Below are positions 11,410 to 22,685 of a DNA stretch of 64,000 nt, one piece after another. Origin of the DNA: Aptenodytes patagonicus (lineage: Eukaryota; Chordata; Aves; Sphenisciformes; Spheniscidae); contig NC_134955.1 of NCBI RefSeq assembly GCF_965638725.1, positions 12,428,316-12,492,315 of the forward strand, read 5' to 3'. The notes under the pieces were generated by a model. It made no database searches. It saw only the letters and a program-made list of their open reading frames with translations, and was not told the origin of the DNA. The stretch's first letter is position 1. Each line of letters begins with the position of its first letter. Both the position numbers and the translations under genes were made by a program.

Positions 11410-12140
11410 GCGGGGCCTGCCCCGCTCAACTGTAAGGCGATCGTCGACTCCCCCGTGTGCAACGGTCTTCCAGCCCGGATCACTACCAGCTGGGGGCGGC
11501 GCCGGGCCGCGCAGCGTCGTGGGCGACGAGGAAGGCTGGCGGCGGCTCCGGCGGCGCCGCCTCTCCCCCGCCGGCCCGCCCCCGTCCCGGTCCCGGCGGT
11601 GGCGCCGCGGGCCCTGCGGGGCGGGCCCGGCGTCCGCCGCGTCCTGGCAACAGCGCGAGCCGCGCGCTGGCGTCACCGAGCCGCGCCGGGAGCCGTCACC
11701 GCCCCTGCGCCTGCGCCGCTCGCCGACTGCCGGGGCGCGCGGGGGAGCGGCCCCGCTCCGGTCCCCGTCGGGAGGCGAGCAGGATGCCGGGGCGCTGGGG
11801 TGAGGTTGCTGGCGGGGCCCTCCGTCCGAGGCCCCTCGGGGGCTGGCGCGCGGCCCGCAGTCACGGCGCCCTGGGGGGAGCGCGAGGCTCGGGCCCGGGA
11901 AGCCGTTGGGTGCGGGCGCCCCGAGCCAAGCCCGGTCGCTGCCCCGAGCGGGGCCTCGCCGCCGCGTCCGTCGGGGCGGGAAGGGTCGAGCGGCGGTTAC
12001 CCCCGGGCGCGGCGGCCAGGAGGAAACGGCGAGGGGCGGGGGAGCGGACGGCGCCCAGCCCTGCCCCGCCCCGCCGCGCCGGGCGGCGCGGGCGTGACGC
12101 AGCCGGACTGGTGCGCGCGCGGCCTGTCTGGAGCCCGGCC
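11410..12140 (+). promoter_or_regulatory. RNF141: CpG island, likely RNF141 promoter and non-coding exon 1
   Basis: This is a dense GC-rich, CpG-rich block in an otherwise AT-rich window, with many GGGGCGGG/CCCGCCCC (Sp1-type) motifs and no obvious TATA box. It lies about 1.7 kb upstream of the first RNF141 coding exon on the same strand. This is the usual place for a broad vertebrate housekeeping promoter and a 5' UTR exon. A possible donor is the GGGGTGAGG near 11800, but the exon 1 boundaries are inferred. The long open frames here (up to 345 codons) reflect scarce stop codons in GC-rich DNA and differ between frames, so they are not annotated. Confidence 0.75.
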
Positions 12141-12149
12141 GTTGAGTAC

Positions 12150-13827
12150 GGTTAAACGGTCAAGTGAAAGCAGCTGCTGTGCCCTGGCCGTTGGGGGCTG
12201 GCGGCTGCGCGCTGCTCCTCGTCGGCTCGTTTCGGAGAGGCCGGAACGGGAGAAGGCTGGTGGTACACCTGATTTATCTGCGTGTAGTTTTGTGTGTTTC
12301 TGATCTTGAAGAATATGCGAAAGGAGACACTCGTGCAAACATCTTCGCGGGGATTTTTTTGCCCAAGCTTTTCTGTGATACGATCTTAACGTTGTTAGTT
12401 CAGTAGGCTGATACGCGGCACTGTGCTTCCTCAGGAAGACTGCATTTCAGCTAGAGGGAGCACACAAAAACTGGAAGATAGGGGATAGGCTGTGTTTGAA
12501 GGGTGAAGGGTTATCCTGTTGAGAGGTTGTGCCTCAAGTGTATCTTCTGGGTGTGTGCTTGCCAAATGCAAGGCCTAGATAGTGGAAGAGGAGATGATTG
12601 GCGGGTAATTTGGAAGGAGAAAAGCAACTTGAGTGGGAACACATCTGTCAGAATAGAAATCGGTCAAAATCCAAACATGAAATTGGAAGTTTATTCTCTT
12701 GTGTGGAATACCAGAATAGTTCATAGAATGCTCTGATATGAACTCACTTTGTGTGCTGTGTTTTTCTTACACCATGGCAAGATCTTGACAGCTGTAGACC
12801 ATGTTCCTGGGCAGTCTTATGCCCAAATGCAGCTATACGCACGTGCAGGATAAAGTTCTGTTTTTCTGTGATGTCTCTCATAAGGTGTTTGTAATGCACC
12901 TAGTATCAGATTATTCTATATTTAAGTTAAGGTTAATATTCTGCAATTAGCTTGCCATTGCAGACCTCAACCTGTAGCAGTCTTAAAAGGGCATGAAACT
13001 GCTGGTTAGCGTTAGAAGTGACGAACTCTGTACAGGTAGAATTAGTTTGCATGCCTCTGCTATTTCAAGACAAAGAGCAAAGAGAAATTTTGGGGGAATG
13101 TCAAATGAGAGGGATCAAGGGGAGGAAATGGATAAAGACTCTGAATCGGAAGGCATAGGGTAGATCCTTATGCAGACTTTTGGGGAAGAAGATACAAGTG
13201 TAAAGGAAAGGTGAAGTAAGTTGAACTTGGAGAGGTTTGAGCAAGTCAGTTCTGTAATACATCCTGAAGTTGAGTGTTCTGTGCAGATAGGGGGATTTCT
13301 AAATTGGTTTATACTGATGTGGATTCCTTGGCTTACCAGTTTAAAAATGCTGTGAGAGTTCTTTTGATCTGCCAATGTCAGCCTGATGTAAGAAAACTAA
13401 TTCCTAATGTAATGTCTGTGTATAGACATACAGATGCTTATTTGTAGATATTCTTTCACATGCACAAATATTTAGGAAAAACAAAGATTGTCATAAATTA
13501 CCATCATCATCTTGAGATTTGCTTTTCCATTCCATTGGATGTATTTATATGTGTGTGTTGGAGCTGCTGAAAAATCTGCGTGAAAAATTATCTCTTATTT
13601 AATACAAGTATTGCTATAAGCAATATAATACATTTTTCATTAATTGTTAATGCTACAGTCCAGTCTATTCTAAGTGTTCTGCTTGTTTCTGATTTGACTG
13701 TTCAAGTTGTGTTACTGTAGAATAATTAGACTGGTTAGTGGGTAGCTAAACTCTTACACTAAAAGAAAATGAGGGAGTAGCCATTCATAAACCACACAAA
13801 TGTAACTCTGTCAAATATTTTTAGCAG
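12150..13827 (+). other. RNF141 intron 1 (approximate)
   Basis: Sequence between the CpG island and the first coding exon. It holds no recognised repeat or RNA gene. The start is uncertain because the exon 1 donor is not fixed. Confidence 0.5.
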
Positions 13828-14027
13828 AGACTCTACAAGTGAATGAGAGCTTCTTTCTGTGGAACTGAGGTGAAGAACTTCGCCATGGGTCAACAAATTT
13901 CAAACCACACACAAACTGTAATTAACAAGTTGCCAGAAAAAGTAGCAAAGCATGCCTCTTTGGTTCAAGAAAGTGGTTTCCTAACGTATGAAGAGTTTCT
14001 GGGAAGAGTAGCTGAACTTAATGATGT
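13828..14027 (+). CDS. RNF141: RNF141 exon 2: 5' UTR end and residues 1-48
   Basis: The acceptor ttagcag ends at 13827 and the donor gtaagc starts at 14028. The chosen start is ATG 13885, with strong Kozak context (gccATGG) and the conserved myristoylation-type N-terminus. An in-frame ATG at 13843 lies 14 codons upstream, directly after an in-frame TGA at 13840-13842. Its context is weaker, and using it would bury Gly2. Confidence 0.92.
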
Positions 14028-17000
14028 GTAAGCCTTACTTTGTTTCCTTCTTTTTTTCATTCTTTACAGAGACCTTGTATGCAATGTATTCTCCTGTGCT
14101 GGCTAAGCCAGAACTAGCCATCTGGTTTTGAAATTTCCTTCAGTTCTTAAAATTTCTATAATGGTTGTAATTACACTTCAAAAACAAAGCCATTTCTCCT
14201 CCTTAAATTCACTTTTCTCCAATATTCTTCTTCCAGCAAGCATTGCTTCTCTCTTAGAACTTCACAAGAGGTAGATGTTCAGCAGTATGTTTTTGTTAGT
14301 GTTACCTGTCTCCCTTACTCTTCCCCCCTCCACCAACCACCTAAAGATGCAGTGCTGCTTCCTCTCTGCCCGTCACTTTTGGTAGGTGTTGTGGTTTAAC
14401 CTCAGTTGGCAACTGAGCACCACACAGCCGCTCGCTCGCTCCTCCCCCCCACCCCCTCCCCGGTGGGATGGGGGAGAGAATCGGAAGAGTAGAAGTGAGA
14501 AAAACTCGTGGGTTGAGATAAAAACAGTTTAATAATTGAAATAAAATAATAATAATAACAATAATTATAATAATGTAATAATAATAATGTAAAAATAATA
14601 ATACACAAAGCAAGTGATGCACAGTGCAATTGCTCACCATCTGCTGACCAAAGCCCAGCCAGTCCCCGAGCAGCAGCCCCCCCGGCCAGCTTTCCCCAGT
14701 TTATGTACTGAGCATGACGTCACGTGGTATGGAATGTTTCTTTGGCCAGTTTGGCTGTGCCCCCTCCCAGCTTCTTGTGCACCTCCAGCCTTCTCAGTCG
14801 GTAGAGCATGGGAAGCTGAAAAGTCCTTGGCTAGTGCAAGCACTACTTAGCAACAACTAAAACATCGGTGTGTTATCAACATTGTTCTCCTCCTAAATCC
14901 AAAACACAGCACTGTACCAGCTACTAGAAAGGAAATTAACTCTATCCCTGCCAAAACCAGGACAGTAGGAAGTAACAATATGAGCCCTATAAGGTACAGC
15001 TACACTAGGAGGGTAGTACCTGAGACAGAACTGTTTGTGACCATCTCTCCCACCTCTGTGGACATGCGATGCTGTTCCCCATTAAAGATGAGATGTGCCT
15101 TACTATTTGAATCCAGTGACCAAGATAATCCCAAACAAAAGGCTGCATAAGTAAGATTTTTCATAGCCTGCCTTTTGTTTGACTGATACGTGGACAGTAA
15201 AAAGAAATGAACAAAGAAGCAGAGTTGTCATTTTCACTCAGTATTTATGGTATAAAATTATATGAAGTGGAAACATACACGCTGAAAAGGGGCTTTGTAG
15301 TGTGTGGCTTTTGGTAGTGTTTGATGTTTAATGTGAATTTGTATTCAGTTTAGAAATTGTCTTGTACAGTGTCATACTCTTATGAATGACCTTCAAGAAC
15401 AGATAGCTGTCTTCTGGGTAGACGCATAAATAGATTTTGAAGAACATTCCCTTATGCTTTGCCTGAGAATCTAAGCATATCTCAGTATAATTAACTCCAA
15501 AATATCATTGTTATTCAAGGTTTTTTTATTTCTTTACAGTGTTTACTTCAGCCTGAAAGTAACATAGCTTGCTCTGATTCTTATGGAATAGACCTTTGTG
15601 TCTGTGTTCCATTAGGAAAAAAAAAAACAAAACACCACACCAAAAATCTCAGGGTCACCTGAAGCTTTGACCTGACTGCTTCATTATTAATATATACTAA
15701 CAAAAATATACCTCACCTGCATGTGTTGGTACTTGCATGCTTTTTTTACATATGTGGTAGGGAAATAACCTTTTTAGATTAGACCACAAGATTGTATGAT
15801 TACCGTAATAAACAGTGAAAGTATATATAAATTAAAATGTCTGTAAAGGACACTTGCTGATGCTGGATCAAAAGACTTGCACATCATTTTCCGAAATTTA
15901 CCGTGCAATTTAAAGTGAAATGGATTGTGTATTTTATATTTAATGACATGCTAAGAAGGTCATTACTCTTTAATTTCATGTCTCTGGGCAGTATTGATAA
16001 AATTTCTTTAAGGATAAAGATCACATAGGTGAACCATAAATAATATCACAGTGACTGAGGTTGCTGATCTCTGCATGCCTAGCAGTGATGTAAAACTGAT
16101 GTTTCTTTATTTCAGTACAGCAAAATTGGCTTCTGGACAAGACAAACATCTGTTATTTGAAGTGCAGCCTGGTTCTGATTCTTCTGCTTTCTGGAAGGTG
16201 GTCGTTCGGATAATATGTACTAAAGTAAGATTGTTGAAAATTTTAACTTGGTGGCGTTTGTGTGTACAGATGTTTGAGGACTGTCACCTTTACTGGTAAA
16301 ATCCAACACCTGCTACATACATTTTGAGTACATATTTTGATACAGATGATGTATTCAAGGATACTATTTGAGATAAATCAAGTTTCTGCAAAAAGCAGGT
16401 TAACAAAAACATTTTCATAACTAAGTTTAAAGGAATGATATCTTCCAATGGAACACTTACAGCTCATTAATTACGAATTCAGATGATTTGTTAGGTCAAG
16501 TCATGGTAATCAAATAGTACAACAAACTGGGAACTACATAGTTTGATAGTAGTAGAAGTTAGTCAGCAATTCCAAGCATTATTAGTTGAGCTAGTATAAC
16601 TATATATATTCTGATTCCTTAGAAAACCAGTCTAGAAGTTAAATATTTAATTTAGTTTGAAGACCATGACAAAACTTACTAAGTTTGCTCTTTCTAATGA
16701 GGAGATTTTTCCCCTCTGTATCCTATCAAGTAACATCCTTAAACAATCGTGAATCCACTGAGCAATCCTAACATGCAGTTTCAACCAAGCCAACTCTCAA
16801 ACTTTGTTTGAAACTAACAGTTTGTAATTTTCTGTTTGCTCTTAGTTTTCATTAAGGCAGCCATCACTGTAGGCTATTTTAAGTTCAAATATGAAATGAC
16901 TGATTATTCTGTTCTTTGTTCTAAGTTTAGCCCAGATTTTTAGGCGTTAGGTCCCTACTCGCAACTTAATCCATTTGAGTAGTGATGGTAACTGTCTTGT

Positions 17001-20000
17001 CCTAAAAATGTAGTCCTAACTGTGGTATTCCTCATGATGAAACAGCTGTGTTTGCAGGTGTTAACTCTTACTGAAGCAGACTGCAATTTGCTAACATAGT
17101 GATGGACACTTGGGAAGGTGGCTACTGCCATGAGAATTGCAGTGCATTAAAAGAATTTTGAGCAATGTCAAGTAAAAATCTGATATGTAATTGTAAACAA
17201 TTCTTATATCTTAAGATAAATAAAACAAGCGGCATCGTGGAAGCTTCCAGAATCTTGAACTTGTATCAGTTCATTCAACTTTATAAAGACATCACCAGTC
17301 AAGCAGCAGGAGTTCTTGCACAGAGTGGTACTTCTGAAGAAGCTGCTGAGAGTTTGATGTCTGTGTCATCCTGTCAGGCCAGCTTGTGGATGGGAAGGTA
17401 CTTTGATATACTCTAGCTTCTGACCACGGTTACAACAAATATTTTGGAAGTTGTGTGTAAAACCTGCACTACAAACATCTAGTGATCAAAACTGCATGCT
17501 CCTGGCAGATGCAGACTTTGTATCATCACAAACATGAATAGCACACCTTCTCTTGTACCAAGAGAGCTGTGGTGTACTTGAGTGAATTCTGTTGGTGCTA
17601 CCATACCTTAGCTTTCAGAACAATCATTTTAATGATCAGTCCTAATATAAACATGGTATATGTTGAATCTACCGGATAAGAAAACAGGAGGAAATGGAAT
17701 CAGCTGCAGCTACAAATCTAGGGGGTTTGACAGTGTTTGTTTAAACAGATTTTGTTATTGTTCCACTTAAACTTTCTCTTCCTCTTTTACATTTTGGCAT
17801 GTGAAAGTTTCCATCTGTTGCCACTAGAAATTCATTAATTATAGTAATAATATAACTTGTAAGACTGGAAAAATGTGAACTGTCTCACACATGTTGACAT
17901 CCTGCTTTGTTAACTAGAGGAAAAACAAAAGACTGAGGTCAACACCTGGAATAACTTCAGTTCAAACTGAATGTAACAGCAAGAAGCTTGTCACCCTTTC
18001 CCTATGTGGAGATGTTGCTACCAATAATTCTTTACTTTTAACTTTCTGAATTAGTTCAGAGTTCTAACTCAGTTTTAAGTGAGGTAGAGATAGGTTTTAC
18101 AAGAAAAAGTAGTAAATGATATAGTTCTCTATATCAATCAGTGAAGAGCTGGTAGCCAGGTATTTTAACAAAACAGGTCCCTGAGCTCATTAACTGTCTT
18201 TGGAATGTCACACTCTAGCTGTTAGAATGAGAAAGGGTTCGGCTATGTTGTCATTCTGTAGATAGAGCCCACTGGTTTTTGTAAGTCAGTGGGTTACAGA
18301 ATGTGTTCTTTTCATTTAATTTCCTGTTTCTCTTGTTTGGGAGCAAATAATCTTAAATTATTGGCTGTTCTGAGTTATTAAAATGCTAGAATTAGGTAGC
18401 AAATTGTGAGCATGTTTGGGAAAGCGTATTTTCCTGCTCTTTCTCAATGATAGATGGTTGTACTAGAACACACATATATCTGGAAATGGCCTTTTACTTC
18501 AAACAAGCCAACCAAACAAAAAAACCCCAGATGCTTATGCAAAACAACTTCATGTATTGCTAAAGTCAATGACTTGATATAAGGTTTCTTAGGTGAGTTT
18601 CTTTTTCAATTTTCGACTTTGAGATGGGGGAGATGAGCATCCTTTGTGTTTGTAAACTTAATTGCTTGAGGTGGTATTAGTGACAAATAACAACGAAAAA
18701 AGAGTATACTTTTCTAATATGCTAGTAATATGCTGGAATTTAGTGAGCTGGTATTTTCCAATTGTATCTTATCCAAGTTTTTCAAGTCATTAAGAAAAAT
18801 ACAGGCTGAAGCACCTTCAAGTATTTTACACCGAGGAAATGTTCTGTTTGTTTTTCCGTGATATCCTCCCATTTGCCTAAATTCTTCTCACCTTTAGACA
18901 TTTTCAGCTCTGCAAGAGCTAGCCGTCACTGTCCAAAAATAGCAAGTATTATCGGTTTCATTCTTCTTCTTATCTTAACTTCTTCCACTGGAATAATACC
19001 CCATTTCTCTAGAACATCCACTTCCTATTTGGAGCATTCCAAAATATCCGTAAGTGTTCTATGCTTTCTGATAGTGAAGAGACAAGCATTTTCTTAGTTT
19101 GTCACTTTTGTATTTTACCATTTCTTCAGAAACTTAGTCCAATAGCTAAATCTTAAGTTCCAGAAACTTTATAAATAGGGTACCTGTTTTAAGTATGATT
19201 GCTTGAATATACACCAGCAAATCTCAAAAATTGAGGTGTTATCAAAGGTTAGTACTCAAAGTTGCATGGTGGAGGGAAGTGAAAGGGAGCAAGTCCAAAG
19301 AACGTAGTGAGCTAATCAAAAGATAGGTTTTTTGGGAACGGTTGTCCTCACTGTATGTGAATCACCATCTGTAATTCTACAAAAAAAATCTCCTAGCATT
19401 CTAAAGTAATTTCTCAAAAAGCAAATTGAAAAGGAAACCCCAAGGACCTACTGAAGAATAAAACAAAAGCATGTTAATTGCTGTCCATTAGCTGGCTAGT
19501 CTGTACAGTTAAAAAATTACTTTGTATTTGACAAGCTCCCAAGACACCTAAGCAAAAGTGGTCTGGTCCATAGTCACAAAGGTGGTCTGTCTCTCCTGAA
19601 ACGCCATTCTTTCTAGAATGCTACCTCTGTGCCCCAGGTCACAGAAGGGATTCTCAAACCAGGATTTTTGGAAAACCTAAAAAGTTCAGAACACTTACCT
19701 GGCTGTCTTGGAAGTGAGCCATAACTATAAAATTAGAGAACTTTACATGTCTAGTTGGGTCAGTGAAAGCTGAGGATTCTCTGTACCTTTTCACGCTTGA
19801 GAAGTTTTGATAATGCAGATATTTGAGATGCTACTGTTAGCTTTAGATACAGGTATCTATCATTTGGGGAAAAAAAAATGAAGACAGATAAAATGAAAAT
19901 GCCTGTCCCAGGGATTGATCTAATTTTTGAACTCTTTTTTTTTTTTTTTTTTACTTTCTTCTCCACCCCCCACCCCCCAACAAGAACACCTAGAAGCTTA

Positions 20001-22685
20001 ACTGGAAAAGGCATGGTAACAGTCAACTTGGGAGAGAGTCCTAATTTGAAGGAACAATCACGAGGAGTGTATTGCAAGCTAAAACCAGCCTTTTCATTCT
20101 AATTATCAGTTTAGCTCTTGGCATTTTGATGGCATGTGAAATTAGCGTACATGCATTCTAGTAGTGATCCTCTCAGCATGCATGTTTTTACCTAGGATAT
20201 AAGCCAGTACACAGAAATTTGACAAAGTTCATTATGAAATAGTTCAGCCTGACACTCTGAAAGAAAGGCAGATTCTTCTCCTGCCTTTAATGTAAACAGT
20301 GTTTCTGTTCTTTTGCCCAGTCATGTGATATGTAACAGTTACAATTTCTCATGCTTCCTTGTTGATATGAAAAAGGATTTGTATAACTCTTTGCAACACC
20401 AAAAGCACCACATGACACAAAAAATAAATGCATATTCTAACTTAGTTTAGTTCATTTACTGCTGTTTGTTGGTAGCTTGAGGCTATGTCTGCTGACATAG
20501 GCTGGGATGATGTAACTAGTCCATTCACATGTTCCTTGCAGATAAGCACAGGTGTTCCTTTCTGTCCATCACTCATTATTATGAAAAATGTAGTAACTAG
20601 CGTAGTTAATAGAGCATAAATATAAAACTTACTAGTTATCTGGGAGAAAATATTGTCTTCTCTTCTGCAGGGTTAAACAGTTGACAGATGAAGAGGAATG
20701 TTGCATCTGCATGGATGGGCGTGCTGATTTAATCTTGCCCTGTGCTCACAGTTTCTGCCAGAAATGCATTGATAAATGGTAATACATATTAAAGGATATT
20801 CATGATTTTATAGTATGTACTGGTTATCTGACATGTTTCAGTTTGGTCTGACAGATTCCTTAGTCCCATATAATTCAATGTCTGAAGATATTTGCAAGCT
20901 AATGTACATACGATAATGTATGTACATTGCAAGCTAATGTACATACATTAAGTAGCTTGAGTAAAATTAGACTGCAGCAGAAGGAAAGAAGGATTTCAGA
21001 ATTTGTATACATTTTATGAAGAATTTCATTTTGGAAAAATATGTGAAGGTGCTTTTCAGCATTTGTTTTGTAATTTCTTACCTCTTTTTATTCGTGTAAA
21101 ACTAAATTATTGTATGCTTGCTTGAAAACTAGGGAAGACGGTATATGCTGATGCTGGCTTGTTATGTTTTGCAATCTCATGAAAAGCTTCTTTTTAAGGA
21201 AAAAATCAATAGTTTGTAAGACTATGCAAATATGAAGGCAAGTTGGACTGTCTTACCACTTATTTGGGAAATAACTATCAGAGGGATTTTTTTCCATATA
21301 TTATGCTTTCACTTGAAATAAATAGCATACAATTTACTAATTTAAATATATCAGACTTTTCCAGGAAAAGCTTTTTTCTCAATAGCAACGCCTTCAGATT
21401 TATGTATAACATATATCTTACAATATGTGTTCAGCTTCATAGCAAACTGAACAGCTCTTCAGCTTCTGCATCTGTCTGATACACCAGTTGTTTGAAAACT
21501 GAGAGAGAAAAATTGCTTTGTGGCAGAGCGTAGCTCTTTGACCATGCAAAAGACTTTACAAGGATTAGGCAGGTGTTCTGGCAGTCTCGCATTAGGTGAC
21601 ACAGATATTCTCAGTTAAAGGCTTTTTTTGACTAGTAATGCAAATGATCTTACATTTAAGTCACATAATTTGTGCATAAGAATTTGTTTTGTGGATTTTT
21701 CAAAGGCTTATCAAGGAAGTTATTCTAACAACACCATGCTCCCACAAGGAAAAAATGTAGTAAAAATCGCTGGATGTCAGAGTATAACTAGTCCTCTCTC
21801 TTTTCTGGGAAAATATTTTAACATCTATCAGCAATACAGGGCTTAGTTTAGCGACTGCGGTGGAGAGTGGACTATATTCTACTTTGGCTAATGAATCAGC
21901 TGAACTCTTAACTAAGTTCCAGTTATACCATTCTTTTTTTGGTATTCAGTTTTCAAGGTTCATCTTTTCTTAACCTAGGCATATAACAGAGGCTCCCAGC
22001 TCAGAAGCATAATTGTTTGGGACCCCTGAGTTAGTCGGTGGAAGGGGATGGGGCCCTGAGCGACCAATTCTAAACTTCAGTGGGCTGAGTGACCCAGGAA
22101 AAGGGTTCCTTTTTCTCTTTATATAGAAAGCTTATGGGGACTGGTTTCTGAAGTACCTCAGCTAAATATTTAAAGATAGGAAGAATTAATTTAGACCATG
22201 GATTTCCATTTAAACTTTCTGGACAGGTAGCTAGATGCATTCTATTTAACCTGAGCAAACTTGATTATGAGGAACATGACTCCAAATTTATCACTCAAAT
22301 AATGGAGCTGCATTCAGAATTGTTGGCCCATCTTCCTCACAAAGAAAATGTGTATAAACAAACAAAAAAATATATAGGTGGTCTAATCCAGTTAACCTGA
22401 TCATTCTTGAAGTTCTCACTGGGTTGCTTCTGGTTTTGGTTTGGGTTTTTTTGTTGTTTGGGGGATCTTTTGGCTTTTTTTGGCCAGGAAGAGACCATCA
22501 ATGAAAAATACTCATTTCTCTGGCTTCCTAACAGGAGTGATCGTCACAGAAGCTGTCCTGTCTGCCGTCGGCAAGTGACTGGGGCAAGCGATTCTTGGGT
22601 GGTCTCGGATGCACCTACAGAAGATGATATCGCTACTTATATACTTAACATGGTAGATGAGGCGGGCCAGCCTCACAGACCCTGA
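13885..22685 (+). CDS. RNF141: RNF141, RING finger protein 141
   Basis: Five coding exons, 13885-14027, 16116-16224, 17216-17397, 20671-20778 and 22535-22685, join in phase to exactly 230 codons plus TGA, the same length as human RNF141. The protein starts MGQQIS, fitting an N-myristoylation signal (Gly2, Ser6). It has a conserved central region and a C3HC4 RING finger with ligands C155, C158, C169, H171, C174, C177, C188 and C191. It ends GQPHRP as in human. RING proteins of this type usually act as E3 ubiquitin ligases; the substrate is not known from sequence. Human RNF141 (ZNF230) was described from testis. All introns are GT-AG. A solo LTR lies in intron 2. The gene is intact. Confidence 0.97.
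14387..14964 (-). mobile_element. Solo LTR of an avian endogenous retrovirus in RNF141 intron 2
   Basis: The element starts TGTTGTGG and ends CAGGACA (TG...CA termini) and is flanked by a perfect 5-bp direct repeat GTAGG (14382-14386 and 14965-14969), the expected target duplication. It is 578 bp with no internal coding sequence, so it is a solo LTR left after recombination between two LTRs. Promoter-like signals read on the minus strand: a TGACGTCA CRE/ATF site at 14715-14722, then a weak TATA-like CATAAA near 14700-14706, and ATTAAA at 14528-14533 near the 3' side. Transcription sense is therefore antisense to RNF141. An (AAT)n expansion lies inside. A 5-bp duplication fits ERVL-like or some class I elements; the exact family is not assigned. 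Confidence 0.88.
14542..14602. repeat. (AAT)n/(TAA)n microsatellite inside the LTR
   Basis: Imperfect trinucleotide repeat of AAT units with interruptions, lying just after the LTR's A-rich segment. It creates the low-complexity Ile/Tyr frames on the minus strand, which are not genes. Confidence 0.85.
14970..16115 (+). other. RNF141 intron 2 remainder, nothing recognised
   Basis: AT-rich intron sequence after the LTR, with no exon or repeat identified. Intron 3 (16225-17215) is similarly empty. Confidence 0.5.
16116..16224 (+). CDS. RNF141: RNF141 exon 3, residues 48-84
   Basis: The acceptor atttcag ends at 16115 and the donor gtaaga starts at 16225. It encodes [19 protein letters not shown] and then [12 protein letters not shown], nearly identical to human. 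The phase completes Val48. Confidence 0.95.
17216..17397 (+). CDS. RNF141: RNF141 exon 4, residues 85-145
   Basis: The acceptor atcttaag ends at 17215 and has a weak pyrimidine tract. The donor gtactt begins at 17398. It encodes [13 protein letters not shown] and [20 protein letters not shown], then a variable Ser/Glu stretch and [10 protein letters not shown]. The variable stretch is the least conserved part relative to human. Confidence 0.95.
17398..20670 (+). other. RNF141 intron 4, with poly-T and C-rich tract
   Basis: A 3.3-kb intron without a recognised gene. It contains an 18-T run at 19935-19952 followed by a C-rich stretch at about 19964-19978. The two opposite-strand frames there arise from this low-complexity DNA. 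Confidence 0.55.
20671..20778 (+). CDS. RNF141: RNF141 exon 5, residues 145-181, first part of RING
   Basis: The acceptor tctgcag ends at 20670 and the donor gtaata starts at 20779. It encodes [20 protein letters not shown], then [16 protein letters not shown]. This supplies six of the eight zinc ligands. Confidence 0.97.
20892..20946. repeat. Direct and inverted repeat cluster in RNF141 intron 5
   Basis: A 20-bp unit at 20892-20911 recurs exactly at 20927-20946 (period 35). Between them, AATGTACATAC (20901-20911) is followed after 6 nt by its perfect reverse complement (20918-20928), giving an 11-bp hairpin. The second unit carries the same arm again. Confidence 0.9.
22535..22685 (+). CDS. 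RNF141: RNF141 exon 6, residues 181-230 and stop
   Basis: The acceptor ctaacag ends at 22534 and the TGA stop is at 22683-22685. It encodes [17 protein letters not shown], which supplies the last two RING ligands C188 and C191, then the conserved acidic tail and GQPHRP. The open frame upstream to 22407 is intron read-through. Confidence 0.97.

Noticed and set aside
11266-12303. 345-codon plus-strand frame and several overlapping long frames
   Set aside because: They lie in the CpG island, where stop codons are rare. Frames on both strands overlap, the composition is Ala/Gly/Pro/Arg only, and no domain is recognisable.
14341-14843. Several 60-100 codon frames near the LTR
   Set aside because: They are translations of the LTR and its AAT repeat. 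A solo LTR has no coding region.
19760-20102. Opposite-strand frames with poly-Lys or poly-Phe
   Set aside because: They are produced by the 18-T run and C-rich tract, not by genes.
22407-22534. Upstream part of the frame ending in RNF141 exon 6
   Set aside because: It is intron 5 read-through ahead of a clear acceptor at 22534; homology begins exactly there.
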